Notes: generated by a model from the letters alone, not told the origin. A stretch of DNA of 16,664 nucleotides from an uncultured Alistipes sp. (GCA_900550925.1 URTU01000037.1:1-16664), one strand, 5' to 3'; counted from the stretch's first letter, positions 1 to 7,596 are shown. Made by a program: numbers and translations.

Positions 1-137
1 TAGCGCGGACCGACGGGCAACATCTCCGGCCGCCGCCATACGTTGAACCGGCTGTCGTTGGGCAGGCTGTCGATCATCTCTCCGCTGCCATGTCTCGCAC
101 CTGTTTCCGGCCATCCTTTCCGGCCAGACATGATCAT
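1..137 (-). CDS. Start of an unidentified gene, cut by the left edge (hypothetical)
   Basis: A minus-strand frame is open from ATG 135-137 to the window edge, just downstream of miaB on the same strand. The more likely start is the internal ATG at 75-77: from there the third codon positions are nearly all G or C, as in the neighbouring genes, and the peptide begins MIDSLPNDSRFNVWRRPEML. The stretch before it holds a 10-bp direct repeat with 13-bp spacing (104-113 and 117-126), which breaks the reading frame and looks noncoding. I do not recognise a family from these roughly 25 residues. Orientation and position suggest it could be read with yitT-miaB. Another frame is also open here, and the last two visible bases (TA) could begin a stop codon, so this is a weak call. 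Confidence 0.35.
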   Translation of the reverse strand, partial: MIMSGRKGWPETGARHGSGEMIDSLPNDSRFNVWRRPEMLPVGPR

Positions 138-163
138 TTGCCGGCTCCACCGGCCCGGCGCCA

Positions 164-1513
164 CTATTCGACCACCCGTCCGATCAGCGTCGCCGACGAG
201 CAGTCGACCACCTCAACCTGAACATAATCCCCGGCCTGGTACCCGCCGCGGTCAAAAACCACAACCTTGTTCTGTGACGTGCGGCCGAACAACTGGTCGT
301 CGCGCCGCCGCGAAACTCCCTCAACCAGGATTTCGAAACGTTTGCCTACGTCGCGGCGGTTGCTTTCGAGCGAGAGTTCGTTCTGCAGGTCGATGATCTC
401 CGTCAGACGCGCCGTCTTGACATCCTCCGGAACGTCATCCTCCATCGTCCGCTGTGCCCGAGTCCCGGGCCGCTCAGAATATTTGAACATATAGGCAAAG
501 TCATACCCCACCTCGCGCATCAGCGACAGTGTCTGGGCATGGTCCTCCCCGGTCTCCGAACAGAATCCGGCAATCAAGTCGGTCGTAATAGCACAATCGG
601 GCATGTAGCGCCGGATCGCGGCCACACGGTCGAGATACCACTCGCGCGTGTAGCGGCGGTTCATCTTCTCCAGCATGCGGCTGCTTCCCGACTGCGCCGG
701 AAGATGGATATGCCGGCAGATATTGGGCATCGAGGCCATCGTTTCGAGCAGGCGGTCGCTCATGTCCTTCGGGTGCGAGGTGGCAAACCTTACCCGCAGC
801 AGCGGATCGACCGACGCAACATCCCGCAACAACTCCGGAAACGCATAACCTTCACCCCAACGGTACGAGTTGACATTCTGCCCCAGCAGGGTCACCTCAC
901 GGTATCCCGCTTCGAACAGCGACCGCACCTCGCGCAGGATGGTCTGCGGATCGCGGCTGCGCTCGATACCGCGCGTGTACGGGACCACGCAATATGAACA
1001 GTAGTTGTTGCAGCCACGCATGATCGACACGAATGCCGTTACGCCGTTCTTGTCGAGCCGCACGGGCGAAATGTCGGCATAGGTCTCCTCGCGCGACAAC
1101 TCGACGTTGATGCCCAGACCTCCCTCCTCGGCCGTCCGGATCAACACCGGCAGGTCGCGGTACGAGTCGGGCCCCGCAACCACATCCACGGCATTCTCAC
1201 CCTCGGTAAGCTTGCCCTTCAGACGCTCGGCCATGCAGCCTATTACGCCGATCACGAGCGACGGCTTCGCACGGCGGTAGCGCCGCAATTCGTTCAGCCG
1301 CCCCCAGATACGCTGTTCGGCATTGTCGCGTATCGAACAGGTATTCAACAGTATGGCATCAGCCTCCGAAGGGTCTTCGGTATATCGCCACCCCTCGTCC
1401 TGCATGATCGAGGCGACGATTTCGGTATCGCCGAAGTTCATCTGGCAGCCGTACGTTTCGATATAAAGTTTCCTGCCTCCGCCGCGCAGAGGCCTCAACG
1501 AGTTCATTTTCAT
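164..1513 (-). CDS. miaB: tRNA-2-methylthio-N6-dimethylallyladenosine synthase MiaB
   Basis: MiaB is a radical-SAM iron-sulfur enzyme that methylthiolates N6-isopentenyladenosine at position 37 of tRNAs reading UNN codons. The 449-residue protein has the whole family layout. The N-terminal UPF0004 domain carries the three cluster-binding cysteines C23 (YGCQMN), C59 (NTCSIR) and C93 (IGCMAE). The radical-SAM motif RGCNNYCSYC places C168, C172 and C175. A C-terminal TRAM RNA-binding domain covers about 385-447. Length matches the family. The RGCNNYCSYCVVPYTRG context favours MiaB over RimO or MtaB. Translation could begin at residue 1 or at the second Met two codons later. It lies 23 bp downstream of the yitT-family gene on the same strand, so the two are probably co-transcribed. 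I see no convincing intrinsic terminator, only a short 5-bp stem at 140-154. Confidence 0.96.
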   Translation of the reverse strand: MKMNSLRPLRGGGRKLYIETYGCQMNFGDTEIVASIMQDEGWRYTEDPSEADAILLNTCSIRDNAEQRIWGRLNELRRYRRAKPSLVIGVIGCMAERLKGKLTEGENAVDVVAGPDSYRDLPVLIRTAEEGGLGINVELSREETYADISPVRLDKNGVTAFVSIMRGCNNYCSYCVVPYTRGIERSRDPQTILREVRSLFEAGYREVTLLGQNVNSYRWGEGYAFPELLRDVASVDPLLRVRFATSHPKDMSDRLLETMASMPNICRHIHLPAQSGSSRMLEKMNRRYTREWYLDRVAAIRRYMPDCAITTDLIAGFCSETGEDHAQTLSLMREVGYDFAYMFKYSERPGTRAQRTMEDDVPEDVKTARLTEIIDLQNELSLESNRRDVGKRFEILVEGVSRRRDDQLFGRTSQNKVVVFDRGGYQAGDYVQVEVVDCSSATLIGRVVE

Positions 1514-1536
1514 CTCTCAAGTCTCAAAAAAACACA

Positions 1537-2487
1537 CTATTTTGTCGGATCGTCCTCGGGGAAGGGCTTGAAACCCTCGCCGTACGTATCGTAGGCATTC
1601 ACCACCACGAGGAAGGCCCGCGGGTCGATCTCGCGGATACGGTTCTGCACCCCTATGACCTCGTTGCGGCTCACAACAAGGAAGATCATCTCCTTGTCGG
1701 CCCCCGTGTACATTCCGCGCGCCTTGATATATGTACCGCCGCGCTCGATATCCTCGAGGATCAGCTTGCGCAGCCGTTCGGTACTCTCACCGTTGGTCGT
1801 AATGAACAGCAGCTTGTCGTAGCTGGCACCGTCGATCACGAAGTCGATCACGCGCGACGAAATATAGATCGTAATAAGCGAATAGAGCGGCAGTTTCCAA
1901 TCCTGCAGCACGATGATACCGAAGATCACCACCATCGAATCGACTATCAGGATTCCGTTAGCGAATTTCAGTTTTAAGAACTTCTGCAAGGTCATCGCCA
2001 CCACATCCGTACCACCGGTCGTACCCTGGCTGCGCACCACAAGGCCCACACCCAGTCCGATGAGCACCGCACCGCAGATTGCGGCCAGCATGATGTCGTT
2101 CGAGAGGTCGATGCGCCCGCCGAGCAACGTTGCGGGACTCTGCATCGAGACATCCGGATAGCTCAGGTATGTCATGACGTTCATCAGGCCCGGAGTAGTC
2201 ATGGCGGCCACGATCGTACGGGCTCCGAACGATCCGCCGAAGATCAATACCGCCCAGATCATCAACGGGATATCCATCATGTATCCGAACGTACCGACCT
2301 GTATCGACGGGAAGAGGTGGTGCAGCACGATACCGGCACCGTAGACACCGCCCGGGACGATGTTGTAGGGGTTGATGAAATAGACGAATCCGGCTGCCAG
2401 AATCGTACAGCCTACGAAAATGCGAATCCACGACTTCCACCAGTCGAATGTCCTGACAGCCTCTATCAACGGTTTCTTATGTCCCAT
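1537..2487 (-). CDS. YitT family membrane protein with C-terminal DUF2179 domain
   Basis: A 316-residue inner-membrane protein of the YitT/UPF0750 family; its transported substrate or biochemical role is not established. After a short cytosolic start (GHKKPLIEAVRTFDWWKSW), hydrophobic segments run from about 20 to 215, including the family motif SQGTTGGTDVVA at about 152-163. The C-terminal third (about 225-305, from YDKLLFITTNG to FLVVVNAYDTYG) matches the soluble DUF2179 domain usual in this family. Length is normal. It is the first gene of a minus-strand unit with miaB. A TATCTTTG -7 box sits about 140 bp upstream, leaving a long GC-rich leader. A 39-codon upstream frame overlaps its start by 11 nt, which hints at translational coupling or leader control (inference). 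Confidence 0.9.
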   Translation of the reverse strand: MGHKKPLIEAVRTFDWWKSWIRIFVGCTILAAGFVYFINPYNIVPGGVYGAGIVLHHLFPSIQVGTFGYMMDIPLMIWAVLIFGGSFGARTIVAAMTTPGLMNVMTYLSYPDVSMQSPATLLGGRIDLSNDIMLAAICGAVLIGLGVGLVVRSQGTTGGTDVVAMTLQKFLKLKFANGILIVDSMVVIFGIIVLQDWKLPLYSLITIYISSRVIDFVIDGASYDKLLFITTNGESTERLRKLILEDIERGGTYIKARGMYTGADKEMIFLVVSRNEVIGVQNRIREIDPRAFLVVVNAYDTYGEGFKPFPEDDPTK

Positions 2488-2596
2488 ATAACCAAGTTTT
2501 TACGATAATGACACCCAGATGCATGAACGACCCCGGCATCCGTGGGCAACGCGCCGCCGCACGCCTGCGCAAACATCCGCAATCCGGAGCCGTCAT
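2477..2596 (-). CDS. Possible 39-codon upstream ORF overlapping the yitT start
   Basis: On the minus strand an ATG at 2594-2596 opens a 39-codon frame (MTAPDCGCLRRRAAARCPRM and on) ending in TAA at 2477-2479, 11 nt inside the yitT-family gene. It begins about 25 nt after the predicted transcription start. The peptide is rich in Arg, Ala and Cys in its first half and matches nothing I know. The same bases can fold (see the leader entry), so the open frame may be incidental to a conserved RNA. Listed because it overlaps the downstream start in a way that would allow translational coupling. Confidence 0.2.
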   Translation of the reverse strand: MTAPDCGCLRRRAAARCPRMPGSFMHLGVIIVKTWLYGT

Positions 2597-2622
2597 CACA
2601 CCGTCCGCCTTGCGGATTCGGG
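2488..2622 (-). promoter_or_regulatory. GC-rich leader of the yitT-miaB unit, possibly structured
   Basis: Between the predicted start site near 2621 and the yitT ATG lies about 135 nt of GC-rich sequence, bordered upstream by very AT-rich DNA. Two helices can be drawn. An 8-bp perfect stem pairs ATCCGCAA (2575-2582) with TTGCGGAT (2610-2617), with a possible inner CGGA/TCCG helix. A second stem pairs 2514-2521 (CCCAGATG) with 2537-2546 (CATC, CG bulge, TGGG). I could not match it to a known riboswitch class. It could be a cis-regulatory RNA, a uORF leader, or an unremarkable GC-rich 5' UTR. Confidence 0.35.
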
Positions 2623-2626
2623 CAAA

Positions 2627-2634
2627 CAAAGATA
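2627..2634 (-). promoter_or_regulatory. Bacteroidetes-type -7 box (TATCTTTG) for yitT-miaB
   Basis: The minus strand reads TATCTTTG, an exact fit to the TAnnTTTG -7 consensus of the Bacteroidetes primary sigma factor. A TTTT sits 20 nt upstream in place of the TTTG -33 element, so the -33 is partial. It faces the yitT-family gene and lies in an AT-rich tract. Confidence 0.6.
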
Positions 2635-2708
2635 CGATTTTCTGTAAAATTAATAAAACTCCCGCACCCTTTTTCCGACTTTTTTTATTATTTATTGTCG
2701 TTTTTTTA

Positions 2709-2716
2709 TACCTTTG
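2709..2716 (+). promoter_or_regulatory. Bacteroidetes-type -7 box (TACCTTTG) for plsY
   Basis: TACCTTTG fits TAnnTTTG exactly and is identical to the box before lpxC. The upstream region is T-rich, with no clean TTTG at -33. The predicted start site near 2722 leaves a leader of about 40 nt before the plsY ATG. Confidence 0.65.
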
Positions 2717-2763
2717 CGTGAAATGACCCGATTATTTCATACCGTTAATCGCACAACGTTCAC

Positions 2764-3441
2764 ATGACATACTTCTGCATAGTACTCTTCATCATAGCCG
2801 CTTACCTGCTCGGATCGATCCCCAGCGCCGTCTGGATCGGCAAAAAATACTACGGCATCGACATCCGCGAATACGGCTCCAAAAACGCCGGCGCAACAAA
2901 TACCCTCCGGGTTCTCGGAAAACGTGCCGCATTGCCCGTCTTCGCACTCGACGTCTTCAAGGGCTTCGTCGCCGTAACGCTAATGGGCCTCATGAAGTAC
3001 AACCCCGCAATCGACGAAAATACACTCGTAATACTCAAAATAGCTGCCGTCGTAGCTGCCGTACTCGGTCACATATTCCCGATATTCGCCGGATTCCGCG
3101 GCGGAAAAGGCGTCGCAACACTCGTCGGAGCCGTAATCGGTATCAATCCCACTATCCTGCTGCTGTGTTTCTGCGTATGGTTCGTCGTGCTCATGATCTG
3201 GCACTACGTCTCGCTCGCTTCGATGGTCGCCGGAGTATCGTTCCCGATATTCATTCTCATCTCCCCGAAAACAAACCATACCGTCCCGCTCATCGTATTC
3301 TCGATCGTGGTGGCAATACTGCTCATAATTACACACCGCAAGAACATCAAGCGGCTGCGCGAGGGCACCGAATCAAAAATATACCTCTGGAAACCTGCCC
3401 ACAGGCATACTGACAACGACAATACGGCTTCGGACAGATAA
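2764..3441 (+). CDS. plsY: Glycerol-3-phosphate acyltransferase PlsY
   Basis: PlsY transfers the acyl group of acyl-phosphate to glycerol-3-phosphate, giving lysophosphatidic acid, the first committed step of phospholipid synthesis; it is an integral inner-membrane enzyme. The 225-residue protein carries the three conserved blocks: GSIPSAVWIGK (17-27) with GSKNAGATNTLR (38-49), FAGFRGGKGVAT (108-119, phosphate-binding Gly/Lys loop), and the later loop around SLASMVAGV. Hydrophobic segments near 3-23, 55-77, 88-110, 123-147 and 150-190 fit the usual topology. About 25 polar residues follow the last helix, a slightly long tail. It has its own -7 box upstream and is divergent from the yitT-family gene. 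The acyl-CoA synthetase follows after 96 bp and may be co-transcribed. Confidence 0.95.
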   Translation: MTYFCIVLFIIAAYLLGSIPSAVWIGKKYYGIDIREYGSKNAGATNTLRVLGKRAALPVFALDVFKGFVAVTLMGLMKYNPAIDENTLVILKIAAVVAAVLGHIFPIFAGFRGGKGVATLVGAVIGINPTILLLCFCVWFVVLMIWHYVSLASMVAGVSFPIFILISPKTNHTVPLIVFSIVVAILLIITHRKNIKRLREGTESKIYLWKPAHRHTDNDNTASDR

Positions 3442-3537
3442 TCCCACGGCAACCGAGGTACGACTATTGCGTGATATGACACCGGAGCCGCCGTTCACCG
3501 CGAGGCTCAAACCGACAACCTAAAACAGTTCAAAGGC

Positions 3538-5220
3538 ATGTTACAGGAAAACCTTATCAAGATATATGAGACCAGTTTCCGCGAGAACCGCGAGCTGCCG
3601 GCACTGACCGACTACTTCAAGAACGAAACGTTCTCATATTACGAAATGGCCAAGGAGATTGCCAAACTGCACCTGCTCTTCAAAAAGGCCAAGATCAAAC
3701 GTGGCGACAAAATTGCCCTCATCGGCCGCAACAATACACGTTGGTGCATAACATACCTCGCAACAATAACCTACGGCGCAATAATAGTCCCGATCCTGCA
3801 GGACTTCAGCCCGACCGACATAATTCACATAATCAACCACTCGGAGAGCAAAATGCTCTTCCTGAGCGACAACTACTGGGACAACATCGAGGAGGATCAG
3901 ATACCGCGAATATCGGCCGTACTGTCGCTCACCGACTTCCACGTAATATACGAACGCGATGGCCATTCGATCTCGCGATTCCAGCGCGACATTATCAAAA
4001 ACTACCGGGCAAAATATTCGCGCGGCTTCAGCCCAAACGACATAAAATACCCCGACATCCCAAACGACCAGGTCATCCTGCTCAACTATACGTCCGGAAC
4101 CACCGGCTCGTCGAAGGGCGTAATGCTAACCGTAAACAACCTCACCGGGAACGTCGTCTTCGCAAAGAGCGCCATGAACACACAGACCGGAACACGGTAT
4201 TTCCAACAATGTGGCCGCACGCTCTCGTTCCTGCCGCTGGCACACGCCTACGGCTGCGCTTTCGACTTCCTCACGCCGCTGTCGGTGGGCGGACACGTAA
4301 CACTGCTCGGAAAGATCCCCTCGCCAAAAATCCTCATGGAGGCGATGTCGGTCGTCAGACCGAACATCATCTGCTGCGTGCCGATGATCCTCGAAAAGAT
4401 ATACCGCAGGCAGATCCTTCCGCTGCTCGACCGCAAACCCATGAGCATCGCAATGCGCATCCCGCTGCTCAATACCGCAATATACTCCTCGATTCGCAAG
4501 AAGATGCTCGACGCATTCGGCGGCAACGTAGCAATATTCATCGTCGGCGGAGCCCCGATAAACGAGGAGACCGAATCATTCCTCATGAAGATCCGCTTCC
4601 CGATAACCATCGGATACGGTATGACCGAATGCGCCCCGCTGATCAGTTTCACGCCCGACAACGAATTCAAACCCAGTTCCTGCGGCCGTTATATCCGCAA
4701 CCACCTCGAGGTGCGGATCGACTCGGAAAACCCGCAGACCACGGCCGGTGAGATTCTGGTGCGCGGTGAACACGTCATGCGCGGATACTACAAGAACGAA
4801 AAGGCTACGGCCGAGGTCATCGATCAGAACGGATGGCTGCACACCGGCGACATGGGAACAATGGATGACGACGGTACGCTCTACATCCGCGGCCGGAGCA
4901 AGACGATGATCCTGTCGGGCAGCGGCCAGAACGTATATCCCGAGGAGATCGAAAGCAAACTCAATTCGCTATATCTGGTCATGGAGTCGCTCGTTGTGGA
5001 GCGGGACGGCAAACTGGTGGCGCTGGTGGTACCGGATTACGACACGGCCGATGCCGACGGAATCGATCAGACCGAAATCCCGAAATACATGCAGAAGAAT
5101 CTCACGGAACTCAATTCGCTGGTGGCCTCGTACGAACAGATCTCAAGCATCGTGATCTATCCGACCGAATTCGAAAAGACCCCCAAGCGAAGTATCAAGC
5201 GGTACCTGTACAATATCTGA
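3538..5220 (+). CDS. AMP-dependent long-chain acyl-CoA synthetase/ligase
   Basis: A 560-residue ANL-superfamily enzyme expected to activate a fatty acid to acyl-AMP and then to acyl-CoA; it is probably cytosolic or membrane-associated. The core motifs are present: P-loop YTSGTTGSSKG (184-194), adenine-binding YGMTEC (360-365), WLHTGDMG (433-440) with the ribose-binding Asp, hinge RGRSK (451-455), VYPEEIE (466-472), and a C-terminal SIKR with the presumed catalytic K554. Length and motif spacing suit FadD15-like or VLC-type long-chain synthetases; the exact acyl substrate cannot be read from sequence. It follows plsY on the same strand with no recognisable -7 box in the gap, so lipid-linked co-expression is plausible. 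Its stop codon lies in a 19-bp tandem duplication. Confidence 0.92.
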   Translation: MLQENLIKIYETSFRENRELPALTDYFKNETFSYYEMAKEIAKLHLLFKKAKIKRGDKIALIGRNNTRWCITYLATITYGAIIVPILQDFSPTDIIHIINHSESKMLFLSDNYWDNIEEDQIPRISAVLSLTDFHVIYERDGHSISRFQRDIIKNYRAKYSRGFSPNDIKYPDIPNDQVILLNYTSGTTGSSKGVMLTVNNLTGNVVFAKSAMNTQTGTRYFQQCGRTLSFLPLAHAYGCAFDFLTPLSVGGHVTLLGKIPSPKILMEAMSVVRPNIICCVPMILEKIYRRQILPLLDRKPMSIAMRIPLLNTAIYSSIRKKMLDAFGGNVAIFIVGGAPINEETESFLMKIRFPITIGYGMTECAPLISFTPDNEFKPSSCGRYIRNHLEVRIDSENPQTTAGEILVRGEHVMRGYYKNEKATAEVIDQNGWLHTGDMGTMDDDGTLYIRGRSKTMILSGSGQNVYPEEIESKLNSLYLVMESLVVERDGKLVALVVPDYDTADADGIDQTEIPKYMQKNLTELNSLVASYEQISSIVIYPTEFEKTPKRSIKRYLYNI

Positions 5221-5252
5221 CACACACTTCTTGATCTGACACACACATCTTT
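5215..5252 (+). repeat. 19-bp tandem duplication across the acyl-CoA synthetase stop
   Basis: Two adjacent 19-bp units (5215-5233 and 5234-5252) share 17 of 19 positions, the first 13 being identical (ATCTGACACACAC). The first unit contains the TGA stop of the upstream gene and the second carries a copy of that TCTGA. They end 18 bp before the esterase ATG. This looks like a local slippage duplication. Confidence 0.8.
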
Positions 5253-5270
5253 TCTAATATCGTCACGACA

Positions 5271-6359
5271 ATGAAAAAACTACTGATTTCGATGCTTCTT
5301 GCAGCCTGCACGTTCGCTGCAAAGGGTATTGAGGCCGATTCGCTGCGCTATGTCTCGGCCCGAACGTTCCGCATCGTCGGAAAGGCATTCTCACAAACCG
5401 AATCGTTCTACGACCGGTTGCCCGCCGTGGTCAAGGATAGCTGCCGCGAGGAGCTCTGGACCCTCTCTACCAACAGTGCCGGAATGGCAATACGCTTCCG
5501 CACCAACTCCACCGCAATAGCCGCAAAATGGACCCTCCGCCAGAACATGCACATGAACCACATGACCGGTGTAGGAATCCGCGGCGTCGACCTCTACCGC
5601 CTGACCGATGACGGATGGCACTTCGTGGGCGTAGGCAAACCCGCCGCCGACAAGGAGTGCTCGGCCGTAATTATCGAAAACATGGCCCCCGAAGAGGCCG
5701 AATACATGCTCTACCTGCCGTTATATGATGGTGTCAGCGACGTCGAGATCGGTGTCGATGCCGGCGCCTCGATCGAAATGCCGAAGGTCGACTCGCCGCG
5801 GGCCGGCATTACGGTCGTATTCTACGGCACCAGCATCACCCAGGGCGGATGTGCAAACCGGCCCGGAATGTGCTATACATCCATCATATCGCGCATGCTC
5901 GACATCGAGGCCATAAATCTCGGATTCAGCGGAAACGGCCGACTCGACCTCTACATCGCCGAACAGATGGCCACGCTCGACCCGACGCTCTATTTCCTCG
6001 ACTTCGTCCCGAACTGCACCGCCGAGATGATCGACGACCGGGCCGTAAAGTTCATCGAGATCCTGCGAAAGGCCCATCCCGATACGCCGATCATCATGGC
6101 CGACAGCTATGACTTCCCGCCCTCGATGTTCGACCTCGCACAGCGCGACGCCCTCGACGCCAAAACCAAAGCCATGAAGCGGGTCTGCGAACATTTCAAG
6201 AATGATCCCAACTTCATCTTCGTCGAAGGGGTGCGATACTGCAACGACGAATGTTCGGTCGACGGCGTACACCTGACCGACATGGGCTTCCAGGCGATGT
6301 CGGAGCACTATGCCAGGTATATCGAAAAGGCTATCAGGAAAGCCTCGAAGAACAGATAG
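5271..6359 (+). CDS. Secreted GxDLY-domain SGNH/GDSL hydrolase (probable esterase)
   Basis: A 362-residue exported hydrolase. Residues 1-20 (KKLLISMLLAACTFA core) form a signal peptide; C13 may be a lipobox-like cysteine, but the context is not convincing. The N-terminal beta domain contains GVDLY (105-109), the hallmark of the GxDLY domain found ahead of this SGNH type. The catalytic domain starts near 180. Block I is FYGTSITQGG with nucleophile S188, block II is GFSGNG (218-223), block III is VPNC with N248, and the last block is DGVHLTDMG with D331 and H334. The triad and oxyanion residues are therefore all visible. Relatives of this architecture are often carbohydrate esterases that remove acetyl groups from glycans, but the substrate here is unknown. 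The start is set by the signal peptide. No -7 box is visible in the 50-bp gap upstream. Confidence 0.9.
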   Translation: MKKLLISMLLAACTFAAKGIEADSLRYVSARTFRIVGKAFSQTESFYDRLPAVVKDSCREELWTLSTNSAGMAIRFRTNSTAIAAKWTLRQNMHMNHMTGVGIRGVDLYRLTDDGWHFVGVGKPAADKECSAVIIENMAPEEAEYMLYLPLYDGVSDVEIGVDAGASIEMPKVDSPRAGITVVFYGTSITQGGCANRPGMCYTSIISRMLDIEAINLGFSGNGRLDLYIAEQMATLDPTLYFLDFVPNCTAEMIDDRAVKFIEILRKAHPDTPIIMADSYDFPPSMFDLAQRDALDAKTKAMKRVCEHFKNDPNFIFVEGVRYCNDECSVDGVHLTDMGFQAMSEHYARYIEKAIRKASKNR

Positions 6360-6516
6360 ACCGACGGGCCCCGTCCCTCGGCCGATGACATAAATCTCAC
6401 AGACCATCCGCAACCGGCGGCCGATCTTGCGCCGTCGGTTGCGGGCGGCTGGCGTGGCGGTGGGCACGACGGCTCCGCTGCCACGCAAAGCAACCAAAAC
6501 AAGATCGGAAAAACGC
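6360..6516 (+). other. Intergenic region with two strong adjacent hairpins before the histidine kinase
   Basis: Hairpin 1 pairs 6408-6421 with 6431-6444 (14 bp, one G-U, 9-nt loop). Hairpin 2 pairs 6452-6464 with 6474-6486 (13 bp, three G-U, 9-nt loop). Only 7 nt separate them. Neither is followed by a T-run, so they are not typical intrinsic terminators. A frame is open through this stretch from 6427 in phase with the kinase, but it would encode an Arg/Ala-rich extension unlike the family, so I treat it as untranslated. Possible roles are 3'-end protection or attenuation between the esterase and the two-component genes. Confidence 0.55.
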
Positions 6517-7596
6517 ATGACACGGCACAAACAACGGAATGACAAGATCAGCAAGCAATCCCTGACCGAAGGTCTGCTCTACCTGTTGGTTTGGGGGTGC
6601 GTCTTCCTGGTTCCGATCATCAACGCCTCGATCTTCCGCAGCGAGCCCTTCAACTGGAATACCATCAAGATAGTCTGGGGTGTAGTTCTTCCCTACTTTC
6701 TGGTCTTCCTGATCCACAATTTCTATCTCGCCCCGCGGCTCCTGCTCAAAAAACGATATATCTGGTACACCCTCGCCAGCGCCGCCACCGTAGCCGTCAT
6801 CTTCGGCTGCATCGACATATACCAGAACGCCATGGGAATCGGTGTCGACGACAAGATCGACGAAATCGCCCGCCGCGACGACGTCCTGCTCCTCACCAAC
6901 CTCTCCATGCCGCTCAACACCATTCTCGGCATATTCATGTGCGGACTCAATGCCGGTATCAAGATGATCTTCAAGTCGCTGCGCGACGAACAGACTATGG
7001 AGGCCCTCAAGCGGAACATGCTTCAGGCCGAGCTCGACTATCTCAAATACCAGATCAACCCGCACTTCTTCATGAACACGCTCAACAACATCCACGCCCT
7101 GATCGACATCGATACCGAAACGGCAAAGGATACGGTCATCGAGCTCTCGAAGATGATGCGGTATATCCTCTACAACTCGGATCAGGACGGCATCTCGCTC
7201 GAACAGGAGATCAATTTCCTCGGACACTACATACGCCTGATGCGGCTGCGGTACAGCAATTCGGTCGAAATCGAGATGCGTACGCCCGAACATGTCCCGC
7301 ACGACATTATGCTCCCGCCCCTCGTCCTGATCGTATTCGTCGAAAACGCCTTCAAACACGGAATAAGCTACAACGGGCGATCGTTCATCAACATCGGGAT
7401 CGAAGTTGCCGACCGGCGAATAATCTGTACCGTCACCAACTCCAGGAACCCCAGCCAGTGGAAGAAAAGCCGCGGTGGAATCGGTCTCGACAACGTCCGC
7501 AAACGCCTCGACCTGATCTATCACGACCGATACTCGCTCGCTATCGACCAGTCCGAGGATACCTACTCAATCAATCTAAACATACCGTCGCTATGA
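6517..7596 (+). CDS. LytS/YehU-type sensor histidine kinase (His_kinase family)
   Basis: A 359-residue membrane sensor kinase. Four hydrophobic segments (about 18-38, 52-72, 82-102 and 128-148) form the input domain, with no separate periplasmic sensor. A short linker leads to the His_kinase (PF06580-type) region LDYLKYQINPHFFMNTLNN with phospho-acceptor H183. The ATPase part shows the N-box VENAFKHG (275-282) and the G-box GGIGLDNVRKRL (320-331). I chose the ATG at 6517 because the in-frame extension back to 6427 is Arg/Ala-rich and runs through two hairpins. The gene ends in ATGA overlapping the response-regulator start, so the pair is surely co-translated. The stimulus is unknown; Bacteroidetes genomes hold many such pairs near envelope or glycan genes. 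Confidence 0.92.
   Translation: MTRHKQRNDKISKQSLTEGLLYLLVWGCVFLVPIINASIFRSEPFNWNTIKIVWGVVLPYFLVFLIHNFYLAPRLLLKKRYIWYTLASAATVAVIFGCIDIYQNAMGIGVDDKIDEIARRDDVLLLTNLSMPLNTILGIFMCGLNAGIKMIFKSLRDEQTMEALKRNMLQAELDYLKYQINPHFFMNTLNNIHALIDIDTETAKDTVIELSKMMRYILYNSDQDGISLEQEINFLGHYIRLMRLRYSNSVEIEMRTPEHVPHDIMLPPLVLIVFVENAFKHGISYNGRSFINIGIEVADRRIICTVTNSRNPSQWKKSRGGIGLDNVRKRLDLIYHDRYSLAIDQSEDTYSINLNIPSL

Noticed and set aside
3741..4751. A 336-codon plus-strand frame inside the acyl-CoA synthetase
   Set aside because: It is a +1-type shadow, with His/Arg/Pro-rich low-complexity translation and no domain.
5215..5252. The tandem repeat as a CRISPR or attachment-site remnant
   Set aside because: There are only two adjacent units with no spacer, integrase or other mobile gene nearby; slippage explains it better.
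6408..6444. Hairpin as an intrinsic terminator for the esterase gene
   Set aside because: The stem is strong, but no T-run follows on either side, so I list it only as a structural element.
5721..6554. A 277-codon open frame antisense to the SGNH esterase
   Set aside because: It overlaps the catalytic domain of a well-supported gene and shows no family motif or plausible codon use.
6397..7524. A 375-codon open frame antisense to the histidine kinase
   Set aside because: The protein is acidic with no recognisable domain, while the plus strand encodes a kinase with every expected motif. Long antisense frames are expected in GC-rich genes with GC-rich third positions.
6591..7592. A long in-phase extension of the response regulator through the kinase gene
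   Set aside because: The extension is Arg/His/Gln-rich noise. The receiver domain begins at the ATG at 7593, which overlaps the kinase stop.
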